Source: Dysgonomonas sp. 520
Lineage (GTDB): Bacteria > Bacteroidota > Bacteroidia > Bacteroidales > Dysgonomonadaceae
Direction of reading: 5' to 3'
NCBI RefSeq assembly: GCF_010501095.1
Contig: NZ_QVMP01000022.1
Location: 7,403 to 65,684, forward strand
DNA length: 58,282 nucleotides
The position numbers and the translations under genes were made by a program. Below the pieces are notes generated by a model. It had not been told where the DNA came from and searched no databases. It saw only the letters and a list, made by a program, of their open reading frames with translations. Below are positions 46,049-55,625 of the stretch, piece by piece (position 1 is the first letter of the stretch; each line of letters starts with the position of its first letter).

Positions 46049-48520
46049 TCACTCCTTGTAATATATCCTCTTAACACGCGACGAAACGGAAGTCAGAATT
46101 TCGTAAGGAATGGTATCTAATGATTTAGCCATATCTACCAAGTTCAACTCTTCGCCAAAGACAATCACCGTATCACCTTCATTTGCAGGAATATTCGTAA
46201 TGTCGAGCATACACAAATCCATACATACGTTGCCAACCAACGGTGCTAGTTGTCCATTCACCAGAAACTTGCCTACCCCATTCCCTAAGTGGCGGTCGAG
46301 CCCGTCGGCATAACCGATGCGGATGGTTGCTATGCGTGAATCCCTTTCCATAACACCCTTACGTCCATATCCCACGGTTTCACCTTTGGGCACTTCTTTT
46401 ATTTGGAGAATTGTAGTTTTCAGAGTACATACATTTCGCAGTCCGCTCAGTCCACTGGCACTGACTCCATAAAGGCTGATACCCAAGCGAACCATATCCA
46501 TTTGCTCTTCCGGGAATCGTTCAATTCCGGCCGAATTCAGGATGTGTTTCATCACACGATATCCGAGTTGCCGCTCGAGCTGTCCGGCTACTTCCTTAAA
46601 TGTCTTTATCTGTTCGGTGGTGAAGTCGTCAAAAGTCCAGCTTTCACTTGCTGCAAGATGCGAAAAACACGATTTTATCGACAAATAGTTCTGGTTTTTC
46701 ATTCGTTCCACCAATGCGGGAATATCCTCCTTCGTGAAGCCTAAGCGGTGCATTCCCGTGTCTATTTTGATATGTATGGGATAATCTCGCGCTCCTTTGT
46801 TCGACGCTTCTTTGATAAAAGCATCAAGAATTCTGAAATTATACACCTCTGGCTCCAGATTGTAAGAAAACAGATTGTCGAACCCACGCACCTCAGGATT
46901 CAGTACTATAATCGGGACTTTTATGCCACCCTGACGAAGCAAGACTCCCTCGTCGGCTACTGCCACAGCCAGATAATCGCATTTGTGATGCTGTAAAGTT
47001 TTCGCAACCTCCACATCTCCCGAACCATAGGCATCGGCTTTCACCATGCAAATGAGTCTGGTATCCTTACCCAGGCGAGACCGATAGAAATTGAAATTGT
47101 GGACAATCGCATCCAGATTTACGTCTAAAACCGTTTCGTGCGATTTCACTTCCAGCAGTTCATTGATCTTTTCGAAACCGAAACTTCTGGCTCCTTTCAA
47201 AAGTATCATTTCATCGGAAATATTTGCCCAGACTCTCGAAGAAATAAAGTCATCTGTGGATTCGAAAAAAGAAGAATCTATCGACTTGAATATATTTTTG
47301 TTTTTCGAGATGTCTTTACCAATCCCGATCAGTTTATCAATCTTTTTCTGTTGCAACAAATCAGCCACACGATGATAGAGTGACGAAAGTGTTGTCCCCG
47401 ATTGTGGTATATCGGAAAGAATCAACAGTCGTTTCAGAGAATTCAATGTAGAACGTTGCTGCAAAAAGTCTAAGGCAATCGACAACGAGTTGTAATCGGA
47501 ATTATACGTATCATTGATAATAATCGTATTGTTTTTTCCCGACCTGACATCCAATCGCATTCTGACAGGTTCCAACTGTGACAATTTTTCCAGAATGGTA
47601 GCTGTGGGAACATGCAAGTAAAAAGCGACAGCTATCGCCGACATCGCATTCTCGATGGAAGCGTCGTCTGTAAAAGGAATTTCGGTTGAAAATCCATATT
47701 GCAGGAATATGAAATCGAGCTGTGTGGAAAAATCTTTCTTCGTTATTTTCTTTATTTGAAGCGGACTTGTTCCCGACATGTTTTTCGACCACGTGAGGCG
47801 TTTTTGAGTCAGGCAGGCTATTTCCATACATTCCTCGATCAAATGGTTGTCTTCTTCACATATAATGACATCACAATTGATGAAAAGTTCCAGTTTTTCG
47901 AGGCATTTTTGCTTCAAGGTTTCAAAATTTTCTTGATGAGCCTCTCCAACATTGGTCAAAACGCCTATGGTGGGAGTAATGATAGTCTCCAGTTTTTCCA
48001 TTTCACCGGGTTGTGAAATGCCAGCCTCAAACAGTCCTACCTGTGTGTTTTCATTCAGTTGCCACACCGACAGGGGAACGCCTATCTGCGAATTGTAGCT
48101 CCGAGGCGACCGTGTGACATTGAAATTGGAACCAATCAGCTGATATATCCACTCCTTGACCACCGTTTTTCCGTTACTGCCTGTAATGGCAATAATCGGG
48201 ATATCAAATTTTTTACGGTGAACGGCCGCAATTTTTTGTAAGGCAGCCAAAGAATCTTTTACTATCAAAAAATTGGCATCGTCAAATCTTTCCCAGTCTG
48301 CATGCAACTCCTGAACAACAAAGTTACGCACACCTGATTCATACAATTCCTGCACATATTTGTGACCATCGTTGTTTGATGTGGCGATCGCAAAAAATAA
48401 GGTTTCTTCGGGATGCAAAAGGTTACGGCTATCTGTGAGCAGGTAGTTTATATGGGCGGCATTAAGCCCTGCCTTTTTTATATTGAGGATTTTCGCAATT
48501 TCGAAAATAGTGTACGTCAT
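46049..48520 (-). CDS. MurF-alanine racemase fusion protein
   Basis: An 823-residue fusion. Residues 1-455 are a UDP-MurNAc-tripeptide:D-Ala-D-Ala ligase (Mur ligase P-loop ITGSNGKTVVKEWI, about 112-125). Residues about 465-823 are a PLP alanine racemase with the Schiff-base Lys in CMVKADAYGSGD (about 490), GTP-free barrel motif HIKIDTGMHRLGF, ISLYG with the catalytic Tyr region, and IGYADG. It makes D-Ala and joins the D-Ala-D-Ala dipeptide to the wall precursor. The fusion is typical of Bacteroidetes. The MurF half may be catalytically weak in some of these fusions; the P-loop here is intact. Confidence 0.95.
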   Translation of the reverse strand: MTYTIFEIAKILNIKKAGLNAAHINYLLTDSRNLLHPEETLFFAIATSNNDGHKYVQELYESGVRNFVVQELHADWERFDDANFLIVKDSLAALQKIAAVHRKKFDIPIIAITGSNGKTVVKEWIYQLIGSNFNVTRSPRSYNSQIGVPLSVWQLNENTQVGLFEAGISQPGEMEKLETIITPTIGVLTNVGEAHQENFETLKQKCLEKLELFINCDVIICEEDNHLIEECMEIACLTQKRLTWSKNMSGTSPLQIKKITKKDFSTQLDFIFLQYGFSTEIPFTDDASIENAMSAIAVAFYLHVPTATILEKLSQLEPVRMRLDVRSGKNNTIIINDTYNSDYNSLSIALDFLQQRSTLNSLKRLLILSDIPQSGTTLSSLYHRVADLLQQKKIDKLIGIGKDISKNKNIFKSIDSSFFESTDDFISSRVWANISDEMILLKGARSFGFEKINELLEVKSHETVLDVNLDAIVHNFNFYRSRLGKDTRLICMVKADAYGSGDVEVAKTLQHHKCDYLAVAVADEGVLLRQGGIKVPIIVLNPEVRGFDNLFSYNLEPEVYNFRILDAFIKEASNKGARDYPIHIKIDTGMHRLGFTKEDIPALVERMKNQNYLSIKSCFSHLAASESWTFDDFTTEQIKTFKEVAGQLERQLGYRVMKHILNSAGIERFPEEQMDMVRLGISLYGVSASGLSGLRNVCTLKTTILQIKEVPKGETVGYGRKGVMERDSRIATIRIGYADGLDRHLGNGVGKFLVNGQLAPLVGNVCMDLCMLDITNIPANEGDTVIVFGEELNLVDMAKSLDTIPYEILTSVSSRVKRIYYKE

Positions 48521-49506
48521 TTCCCTGATAGTTTATTATTAAGCTGTTTTATTTCATTTTCACAATAAAAGTAAGGATATTTATTGCAAAAATCTGATAG
48601 TTTTAACAAAGTTTGCTTTAAAAATTGTTGGTATTCATCAGATTCGGGGTTTAGTGGTTTGTGCTCGATAGCCTTTTTCAGTTTATTCCACTCTTTTACA
48701 ATTTGTTTGGTGTCGTTCTCGAAAAACATTTCACCGAACTTCTCCCATATATAACTTATTGCCAGATCGTTCGGGTGCAACATATCTTCGGCATAGAAAC
48801 GATAGTCACGCAAATCGTCAAGAACTAATTCGTAGGAGGGGAAATAATAAACATCATCATTCTCTTTCATCAATTGGTCAATAGCCAACAGCAATATAGC
48901 CTTACTCAACTGGTTGTCATGAGCGCCGTCACTCCAATGACGGATAGGACTTACCGTGAACACAAGGCGAATTTTCGGATTCACTTTTCTGAGTGATTCG
49001 ATCAATCCGTTCCAAACGGTTACTATTTCGTTCAGGTCGACCCTTCTACGGGTAAACTCCTTTGCCGGAAGTTTATGGCAGTTTGCAACAACTCCGTTTG
49101 TGGCATTATGAAAATAAACGAACGACGTTCCGAAAGTAATGAAACATACATCAACCGACGATATATTGTCTCTCAAAAGCAATAAACTGTTATTTATTTT
49201 CGCAAGGCTTTTTTGCGGATCAATATCCGAAAAATCGCCATGATGCTGAAAACTATGGAATAAGCCATTGTGTTGAAAAATATCGCTTTCATCGAATATT
49301 TTACCCGACAAAGCAGTATGCAGCGATTGAGCTATTGACAAAGGATTGTAGAGGATGCCAAAAGGATTTATCATCACATCAAACTTGTCTGAGGATAGTT
49401 TTCTCCCTATATTCTCTACAAAGCAAGAGCCTGTGAGCAACAACTTCGATTGATGGTTGATGCCAAAAGGAACCTTTTGCAATTCTATTTCCGTCCTGAA
49501 ATCCAT
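48517..49506 (-). CDS. GSCFA-domain protein
   Basis: A 329-residue GSCFA family protein. The name-giving motif is LLTGSCFVENIG (about 23-34). Further conserved parts are CFITFGTSFVYFHN and VFTVSPIRHWSDGAHDN, and DMLHPNDLAISYIWEKFG near the end fits an SGNH-like hydrolase fold. The function is unproven, with possible acyl-ester activity. Its stop overlaps the murF-alr start by four bases, a translational coupling seen in Bacteroidales. Confidence 0.92.
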   Translation of the reverse strand: MDFRTEIELQKVPFGINHQSKLLLTGSCFVENIGRKLSSDKFDVMINPFGILYNPLSIAQSLHTALSGKIFDESDIFQHNGLFHSFQHHGDFSDIDPQKSLAKINNSLLLLRDNISSVDVCFITFGTSFVYFHNATNGVVANCHKLPAKEFTRRRVDLNEIVTVWNGLIESLRKVNPKIRLVFTVSPIRHWSDGAHDNQLSKAILLLAIDQLMKENDDVYYFPSYELVLDDLRDYRFYAEDMLHPNDLAISYIWEKFGEMFFENDTKQIVKEWNKLKKAIEHKPLNPESDEYQQFLKQTLLKLSDFCNKYPYFYCENEIKQLNNKLSGK

Positions 49507-49566
49507 TATTCAAAAATTAAGTTTGAAATAAAACAGAACAAAAATAAGAAAGATGTATGGAATAAC

Positions 49567-50400
49567 TTACTTTTTCTTCTCTTCTTTCCGATTGAAGAAC
49601 TTCCAGAAGAAAAGCAACTGATAATCTATTGCATTCTGCCAGTAAGGGCCATTGTGCGCACCGGGGCGAACGATATAATCGTGCTTAATGTTTCGATAAC
49701 GCAATTCTTGATGAAGTTTCTCGTTTACACCGAAGAAAAAGTCTTCTGTTCCGCAATCTATAATGATAGAAAGAGTATTCGGCTCGATTTTAGAAATTTG
49801 AGTCATCACCGTATGATCGTCCCATACTTTAGGGTTGTCTTTATACGATCCGATAGATTTTTTCATTTCCCAATTGTTGGGGAACGGACGAATATCCACA
49901 CCCCCGCTCATCGACCCGCAAGCACCGAAAACGTCAGGATGATTGATCGCCAGCCAAAGCGCACCATGACCACCCATACTAAGTCCGGCAATAGCACGCC
50001 CATTAGGCGATTGGATGGTTTTGTAGTTTTTATCTATATAGCCAACAAGCTCTTTGCTCACATAAGTCTCATACTGCATCTTCGGATTGATGGGACTATC
50101 CCAATACCAGGCATTTTTTCCGTCGGGGCAAACAATAATCATTCCTAGTCTTGAAGCCTCTTCCGGCAATTCTTTTTTCAGTTCTACCCAACTGCTATGA
50201 TTACCACTATATCCATGCAAAAGATAAAGTACCGGATAGTTTTTATTCGCATTTCTATCGTACCCAGCAGGAAGTATAATTACATTTTTCACCTCGCTCC
50301 CCATTTTGGGACTGGGTACGGAAATAGTTTCAACTGTCTGGGCATTAATATTCAAAACCAAACAGAGAGTCAGAAATAAGGCTAGTTTAATTTTACTCAT
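49567..50400 (-). CDS. Secreted esterase of the feruloyl-esterase/esterase D type
   Basis: A 277-residue alpha/beta hydrolase with a signal peptide (about 1-20, INAQ end). The nucleophile elbow is GLSMGGHGA (Ser about 139), the acid is in DCGTEDFFFG, and the catalytic His is in RPGAHNGPYW. It has a YPVLYLLHGYSG motif near residue 60. It hydrolyses esters, possibly on acetylated or feruloylated plant glycans, outside the cytoplasm. It lies 60 bases upstream of the GSCFA gene on the same strand. Substrate is not assigned. Confidence 0.9.
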   Translation of the reverse strand: MSKIKLALFLTLCLVLNINAQTVETISVPSPKMGSEVKNVIILPAGYDRNANKNYPVLYLLHGYSGNHSSWVELKKELPEEASRLGMIIVCPDGKNAWYWDSPINPKMQYETYVSKELVGYIDKNYKTIQSPNGRAIAGLSMGGHGALWLAINHPDVFGACGSMSGGVDIRPFPNNWEMKKSIGSYKDNPKVWDDHTVMTQISKIEPNTLSIIIDCGTEDFFFGVNEKLHQELRYRNIKHDYIVRPGAHNGPYWQNAIDYQLLFFWKFFNRKEEKKK

Positions 50401-50476
50401 GATTTTTCAGATCTTTTAGTTACGTATATTAAAGTATATTTAAATAGTAGGGTCAAATTCGGCAAACTTCACTGTC

Positions 50477-50509
50477 GTTGCATGGGTTTTGCAATCCCAT
50501 GCTTGGCTA
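50477..50509. repeat. GCATGGGTTTTGCAATCCCATGC palindrome
   Basis: The same palindromic module as in the composite repeats (GCATGGGATTTGCAATCCCATGC type) with its GCTTGGCTA tail, five bases past the flippase stop codon. It could terminate that gene but there is no T-run. Confidence 0.75.
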
Positions 50510-50513
50510 TTAT

Positions 50514-51587
50514 TCAATTTTCGTCAATATTCTTTTCTTCCGCATTTTTTCCAAATGCTTTTGCCGCCCATTTTGGAACCAAAATAGACCCGATGAAAAG
50601 GTAATTATAATAAGTCAACAGCCTCCAAAGCAAAACGATCACGGGCACAAGTCCTACCACGGGAATGAATTCGGCCAGATACCCTTTGAATATAAATTCG
50701 GTGAAACCGCTTCCTCCAGGCGTCGGACTGACAACCATCAATATCCACATCACAAACTGACGGGCAAAAACCAACAAGTTGTCACTCACTTGGAAAAATG
50801 CCATAAAAATAGCATTCACTACAAGATAACGGGAACACCACGACAAAATTGTGGCCGAAACAGAAGGAAACCAAAAGGAAAAACCTTTCCCCCGAATTTC
50901 ACGGGAACTAGTCACAATGTCATCGCCAACTTTTATAGCCGCATTTCTCCACCTGCGAAGAAATGGGAGATGAAATATCTTTATCAGAATCCACCTTATA
51001 ATCTGAGGTTTGAAAAATAATCCGACAATAAGTCCCAAGCAGATAACCAGCTTAAGCACATAAGCAACTATAAACAATCCCGTAACACCCGCTTCTATCG
51101 CCGTTGAGTCCATAAACAGCCTATCCAACGGAATAAATAGGAGCAAAAACGGGAATGTAACAACAAAAAACATTTCGTCCAGAAACAAAGTCACAAACAC
51201 AATCGTGGTACTTCTTCCCACCGATATTTTTTCTTTTGCAAGGAAAAGTACAGCCATACTGGAGCCTCCAACGGTAGATGGGGTTATAGCAGAACCAAAC
51301 TCGGCCAAGAGCGTGACTTTTATGCACTGTTTCCACGACAACAGCTTGTCTGTCAAATATCTATACCGGATAATAAAACCCAGATCACGACCTACCATGA
51401 GAAGCAAGGCTATGAAAAGCCAGAACACCATTGTCCACGAAAGGCTGATTTTTTTCAGACCCTCGATATTCTCCGCTTTATTTTCTCCGAAAAAATCCTG
51501 CCAAAACATAAAAATGATAACCCCGAACCCTATTATTGTGGGCAGGATTATTTTCCACCTGCTGAATGGTGTAGTTGTACCTTGCAT
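50514..51587 (-). CDS. Flippase-like membrane protein (lysylphosphatidylglycerol synthase TM type)
   Basis: About 357 residues from the ATG at 51587. An in-frame GTG at 51608 adds seven residues; the ATG (MQGTTTPFSRWK) looks better. There are about eight membrane helices. The family pattern includes LLAEFGSAITPSTVGGSSMAV (about 95-115 in segments) and PTPGGSGFTEF near 290. It is the UPF0104/flippase-like family, membrane domain only, without a transferase domain. It may move lipid-linked molecules; the substrate is unknown. Confidence 0.85.
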   Translation of the reverse strand: MQGTTTPFSRWKIILPTIIGFGVIIFMFWQDFFGENKAENIEGLKKISLSWTMVFWLFIALLLMVGRDLGFIIRYRYLTDKLLSWKQCIKVTLLAEFGSAITPSTVGGSSMAVLFLAKEKISVGRSTTIVFVTLFLDEMFFVVTFPFLLLFIPLDRLFMDSTAIEAGVTGLFIVAYVLKLVICLGLIVGLFFKPQIIRWILIKIFHLPFLRRWRNAAIKVGDDIVTSSREIRGKGFSFWFPSVSATILSWCSRYLVVNAIFMAFFQVSDNLLVFARQFVMWILMVVSPTPGGSGFTEFIFKGYLAEFIPVVGLVPVIVLLWRLLTYYNYLFIGSILVPKWAAKAFGKNAEEKNIDEN

Positions 51588-51718
51588 ATTTAGTATGATA
51601 AATTTCACCCAAAGATAAGAAAAGAAATAAGAGATATTATATCGAATAAAGCGTTACTTGATTTATTTGTGGTGATGATAAACAAGTAAACGGGTAGATA
51701 AGCGAAAAATCCAGAAGT

Positions 51719-51790
51719 CGTTATTTCCCGGATTTAAAATCCGGACAGTAGCCAAGCATGCGATTGCAAATTCCATGCGACGACAAGAGG
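51719..51790. repeat. Composite repeat fragment (inverted)
   Basis: CCGGATTTAAAATCCGGACAGTAGCCAAGCATG and the palindrome GCATGCGATTGCAAATTCCATGC, the same modules as 21485-21545. It is followed by CCCTCTCTTTTGGG hairpin-type sequence (51795-51835). Confidence 0.75.
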
Positions 51791-51851
51791 AGTTTGTTCC
51801 CTCTCTTTTGGGTAGGACTTAGGGTGAGGTGTAGGGGTGTATTGATTATTA

Positions 51852-51999
51852 ATTGAAGTCATCTAGACTTTTTCGTTTTATTCAATTTTGTCATCCTGAG
51901 AGTATCGAAGGATCTGTTTTTTTTAGATGTTTCACTACGTTCAACATGACAAAAACTTAAAAATTAAGTATAATTTAAAAAGTCTAGATGACTTCATTG
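51852..51999. repeat. MITE-like element family B (140 bp) with 4-bp target duplication
   Basis: The element is 51856-51995 with inverted ends AAGTCATCTAGACTTTTT and AAAAAGTCTAGATGACTT. It has a TGTCATCCTGAGAGTATCG hairpin core. Both flanks carry ATTG (51852-51855 and 51996-51999), a 4-bp target-site duplication. The unoccupied host sequence, with one ATTG, is at 36431-36450. Confidence 0.85.
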
Positions 52000-52122
52000 T
52001 TTAAAAAGTCCCCTTTAGGGACTAGGGGTAGAAAAGACTTTTGGCACACGCCCCTACAAACGCACCACAGATTATAGAGTTTTTTTATATATAATTACTT
52101 TTTTTATTTCTGTTTCTATGTA

Positions 52123-52130
52123 TATCTTTG
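52123..52130 (+). promoter_or_regulatory. Promoter -7 box of the TlpA gene
   Basis: TATCTTTG (exact TAnnTTTG), 37 bases before the ATG at 52168, preceded by T-rich sequence. The -33 TTTG is not clear. Confidence 0.6.
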
Positions 52131-52167
52131 CATATTAAACAAATAACAAGAACAAAGACTTATTTTG

Positions 52168-53283
52168 ATGAAGAAAATATTATTCCCTCTGATGGCCGTA
52201 TTAGCATCATTCATAGGAATTACAGCACAAACCGAATTGACAGATACAACCTACACCGTCACAGTCAAATTTCCTAACAACAAGACAGAAGGGAGAACCG
52301 TATCTTTGCATAGCCTCGATCTCGACACATACGATTTGAATACTATCAGCACGGCAACCGTGAAAGACTCCGTCGCACAATTCACAGGCGCAACCGGAGA
52401 ACCATCAATAGCATTATTATCTGTGAGTGGAGAGAAAAACCCATTTGTCAACTTTGTGTTGGAACCCGGAAAAATATTTGTAAGGAAAGACAATATTACC
52501 ACTTTCGGCGGTACAATTTTAAACGACACCCTAAACCGGTTTAATGTAGATGTCCGTTCCAGATATGACGCAAAATTTGAGAACCTGAAAAAAAAGGCAG
52601 ATCAGGCTTCGGGCAACGAAATACAGATGAAGACTCTTCAAGAAGAATACAAAATCCTGTCGAAAGCCATGATGGATGAGATATTCGTTTTCACAAAAGA
52701 GAATATAAAAAATCCGATAGGTGAATTCAATTTCTTATCTCTGGCAAATTATTTTGATTTTGACCAGACCGACGAACTCCTGGGAATGCTCAGACCCGAG
52801 ATAAGTGAAACACAGACCGTAAAGAGCATAAAATCGATTCAAGACCTGACTCGTGCCACTCAGATAGGGCAATCTTATACTAACCTCGAATATCCCGATA
52901 TAAACGGGAAAAAAATAGCTTTATCGGATTACGTAGGCAAAAGTAAGATCATACTGATAGACTTTTGGGCGTCGTGGTGTAGGCCATGCCTGAAAGAAAT
53001 GCCTAATCTTGTAGAAATTTACAATAAATATAAAGACAAAGGGTTCGAAATTGTAGGAGTATCTCTCGATCAAGACAAAACGAGATGGGTGTCTACATCG
53101 AAAAGAATGAATATAACATGGCCGCAGATGTCCGATCTTGGCGGTTGGCAATCGGAAGCAGCCCAAAAATACGGGGTCAGCTCCATTCCTGCAACGCTGC
53201 TGTTGGACAAGGACGGTAAAATTATTGCGAAAAATTTGGTCGGACCGGCATTGGAGAAGAAAATAGCTGAACTATTGCAATAA
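52168..53283 (+). CDS. TlpA-type thiol-disulfide protein with DUF4369-like N-terminus
   Basis: About 371 residues from the ATG at 52168. An in-frame TTG at 52165 adds a residue. A signal peptide (about 1-21) is followed by a beta-rich N-terminal region like DUF4369 and a helical linker. A thioredoxin domain (about 245-371) contains IDFWASWCRPCLKEMPNLV with the redox pair CxxC (WCRPC). It would reduce or oxidise envelope thiols in the periplasm. It is followed by a paralogue at 53415, so the two may be substrate-specific partners. Confidence 0.92.
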   Translation: MKKILFPLMAVLASFIGITAQTELTDTTYTVTVKFPNNKTEGRTVSLHSLDLDTYDLNTISTATVKDSVAQFTGATGEPSIALLSVSGEKNPFVNFVLEPGKIFVRKDNITTFGGTILNDTLNRFNVDVRSRYDAKFENLKKKADQASGNEIQMKTLQEEYKILSKAMMDEIFVFTKENIKNPIGEFNFLSLANYFDFDQTDELLGMLRPEISETQTVKSIKSIQDLTRATQIGQSYTNLEYPDINGKKIALSDYVGKSKIILIDFWASWCRPCLKEMPNLVEIYNKYKDKGFEIVGVSLDQDKTRWVSTSKRMNITWPQMSDLGGWQSEAAQKYGVSSIPATLLLDKDGKIIAKNLVGPALEKKIAELLQ

Positions 53284-53414
53284 GAAGTTCGTTATAACGA
53301 ATGCGAATCAGTGTTTGAAGAATATTGGTTTAAATTATACGCATCAACCTTACAAAAATCGTTAACGTCGAATTTAACCAAATACTGATTAGTATTAAAT
53401 AATATAAAAATAAG

Positions 53415-54524
53415 ATGAAACAAATTTTAGTAGCGCTCTCAGTAGCCATTCTGGCGCTGAGTTCTTGTTCAAATAATTCGAAACTGACAGGGGTTCTGCC
53501 CGACGACCAGTTCGACGGATCGACAGTTTACCTGTATGCTGCACCAAGTAGTTTTGAGGAATATGTCATAGTAGACTCGACAAAAATAAAAAGAAATACA
53601 TTCAGCTTTTCGCGCAACGTAACCGACACAGCTACCTTGCAGTTTATAGATATTCCCGATATAAACGAACCAAATATACCTCGGAGAGCTTTTTTCATTA
53701 ACGAAAAAGGGGCGATAACCCTCAAGCTCGACAGCATTCCCCATGTAAGCGGAACACCGATGAATGACGACTATCAAGAATTTCAGGATAAAACCTTGGC
53801 CATTCATTCCAAGGTGGAAAAACTTCTGATGGATTTTCAAATTTCGGATGCAAAAGGAGATAGTATTCCCGAGTCGAAAGTGAACGAATTGACTACTTTA
53901 AGGGACGAATATAAATCGTATATACTGCAATATATCGAAAAAAATATAACCAACCCGGTAGGTGAATTTTACTTCCTTTCCTTTGGCGATGCTTTCGACC
54001 GAAGCAAGATAGATGAACTATTGGCTAAAGCCGATCCGTCTTTTAAAGCAAAAATAAAGGAACTGACCGGAGCCGATACGGCAGAAGAGCCTCAAGGCGT
54101 TCCCGTTGGCGAAAAATATATTGACGTGAAAGGTAAAACACCTCAGGGAAAGGAAGTTGCCTTGTCCGACTATGTAGGTAAAAAGAAAGTTGTCCTTATT
54201 GATTTCTGGGCTTCGTGGTGCAACCCATGTATAAAGGAATTTCCTCATGTGAAGGAAGCATACGATAAATACAAATCGAAAGGATTCGAAATAGTGGGAA
54301 TATCTCTGGACGATGAAGAAAAAGCCTGGACGGGAGCCATCAAAAAGTATAAGCTGAACTGGGTGCACATATCCGACCTGAAAGGATGGGGAAGCAGCTT
54401 GTCGGCTCCATACAATACGGCAACTATACCTGCCACCTACTTGGTCGATCAGAATGGTGTTATCATAGCAAAAGACCTCAGGGGAGACGAGCTCAGCCGA
54501 AAACTGGAAGAAATATTGAACTAA
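53415..54524 (+). CDS. TlpA-type thiol-disulfide lipoprotein with DUF4369-like N-terminus
   Basis: A 369-residue lipoprotein (lipobox LSSC, Cys18). It has the same layout as the gene before it: a beta-rich N-terminal region, then a thioredoxin domain (about 235-369) with LIDFWASWCNPCIKEF. The two are tandem paralogues. It is anchored to the outer or inner membrane and likely acts on thiols in the periplasm. It is closed by a 15-base-stem terminator at 54548-54582. Confidence 0.92.
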   Translation: MKQILVALSVAILALSSCSNNSKLTGVLPDDQFDGSTVYLYAAPSSFEEYVIVDSTKIKRNTFSFSRNVTDTATLQFIDIPDINEPNIPRRAFFINEKGAITLKLDSIPHVSGTPMNDDYQEFQDKTLAIHSKVEKLLMDFQISDAKGDSIPESKVNELTTLRDEYKSYILQYIEKNITNPVGEFYFLSFGDAFDRSKIDELLAKADPSFKAKIKELTGADTAEEPQGVPVGEKYIDVKGKTPQGKEVALSDYVGKKKVVLIDFWASWCNPCIKEFPHVKEAYDKYKSKGFEIVGISLDDEEKAWTGAIKKYKLNWVHISDLKGWGSSLSAPYNTATIPATYLVDQNGVIIAKDLRGDELSRKLEEILN

Positions 54525-54547
54525 AAATAAAATTCGCAGTAATTCTG

Positions 54548-54583
54548 AATAAGGTTGTCAATTAATTGATGACCTTATTTTTG
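54548..54583 (+). terminator. Intrinsic terminator of the TlpA genes
   Basis: AATAAGGTTGTCAAT-ta-ATTGATGACCTTATT, a 15-base stem with two G-U pairs, followed by TTTTTG. Its end overlaps the -33 box of the next promoter. Confidence 0.9.
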
Positions 54584-54612
54584 TTCAGATGCGTATTATT
54601 TTTGTATTTTTG
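54580..54612 (+). promoter_or_regulatory. Promoter of the DUF2461 gene
   Basis: TTTG (54580-54583) and TATTTTTG (54605-54612) with 21 bases between, an excellent match to the Bacteroidetes consensus. A second TATTTTTG overlaps at 54597-54604. The start codon is 25 bases downstream. Confidence 0.8.
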
Positions 54613-54636
54613 ACTGATACTTAAACACAACCGAAT

Positions 54637-55299
54637 ATGCTGAAAAAAGATACATTAAACTTTATTGCTGCCCTGAAAGAGAACAACAACAGGGAGTGGT
54701 TTGCAGAAAATAAGGCATGGTATGAACGTGCCCGTGCCGATTTTGAAATACTTGTGGCTCAGGTATTAGCCGAAATTGTTTCGTTCGACAAAGAGATCGG
54801 AAACGTAAACCCGAAGCAATGTATTTTCCGCATCTATCGGGATACCCGTTTTTCTCAGGATAAAACACCATACAAAACTCATTTTGGCGCAGTATTCCGT
54901 GCCAGAGGTCTTGACAAGTCTTCCGGTTATTATCTCCATATCAGTCCCGAAGAAAGTTTCCTGACCTGCGGTCACTACATGCTAATGCCTGACCAACTGA
55001 AAAAAGTGAGAAGGGGCATTTATGAAGATTACGAAACATTCAGGGCAATACTTGACGAAAAAAACTTCAAAAAAGAGATTGGCGACCTCTACCGGGACGA
55101 AGATGCACTGAAGCGGGTTCCCAACGGATTCGACAAAGAACATCCGGCAGCAGAATATTTGAAGTTGAAGCATTTTTATGTCTTGAAGAACGTAGATGAA
55201 GAGCAAATTCTAAGCAAAGATTTTGTTGAATACGCAGGGAAAATATACAAGCAAATGCAACCGATGAGCGAATTTTTGAATGACTTGATATTGGATTGA
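54637..55299 (+). CDS. DUF2461-domain protein
   Basis: A 220-residue soluble protein of the DUF2461 (TIGR02453) family. It opens with FIAALKENNNREWFAENKAW, has FRIYRDTRFSQDKTPYKTHF and a middle SGYYLHISPEESFLTCGHYM, all marks of the family. The function is unknown. The gene is single, with its own promoter and no following gene closer than 327 bases. Charged residues (Arg, Asp, His) in the DTRFSQDKTPYK segment are the most conserved part. Confidence 0.92.
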   Translation: MLKKDTLNFIAALKENNNREWFAENKAWYERARADFEILVAQVLAEIVSFDKEIGNVNPKQCIFRIYRDTRFSQDKTPYKTHFGAVFRARGLDKSSGYYLHISPEESFLTCGHYMLMPDQLKKVRRGIYEDYETFRAILDEKNFKKEIGDLYRDEDALKRVPNGFDKEHPAAEYLKLKHFYVLKNVDEEQILSKDFVEYAGKIYKQMQPMSEFLNDLILD

Positions 55300-55324
55300 T
55301 GTCTTTATGAGAAAAACTAAGTAT

Positions 55325-55513
55325 ACTCGTAGTGCATTTAGAAAAAAAAAGATAATTAACTGAAACATAATACATATTTACATTGTCATCCTGAGTAAAA
55401 CGAAGGATCTGGATTGAAAATACACAGATTTTTCACTTCGTTCAAAATGACAAAACCAATATAAGTCTTATAATAAATGAGTTAACATCAAAATCTTAAA
55501 TGCACTACGGGTT
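55325..55513. repeat. MITE-like element, family A (189 bp)
   Basis: Ends are ACTCGTAGTGCATTTA and TAAATGCACTACGGGTT, inverted with one mismatch. The core hairpin is TGTCATCCTGAGTAAAACG...TTCACTTCGTTCAAAATGACA. The full copy at 18296-18482 has the same ends and length to within two bases. Confidence 0.85.
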
Positions 55514-55576
55514 AAGTATATTGTCTGTCATGCTCTTCATTTAATGAAAACGCACAACACCTAAACCATTTTTTCG

Positions 55577-55584
55577 TATTTTTG
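55577..55584 (+). promoter_or_regulatory. Promoter -7 box of the lipoprotein gene
   Basis: TATTTTTG (TAnnTTTG match), 41 bases before the ATG at 55626. No -33 box found. Confidence 0.5.
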
Positions 55585-55625
55585 TTTCTAATATTCAAAA
55601 AGAAATTATTTAAAAAAATAGCTCT

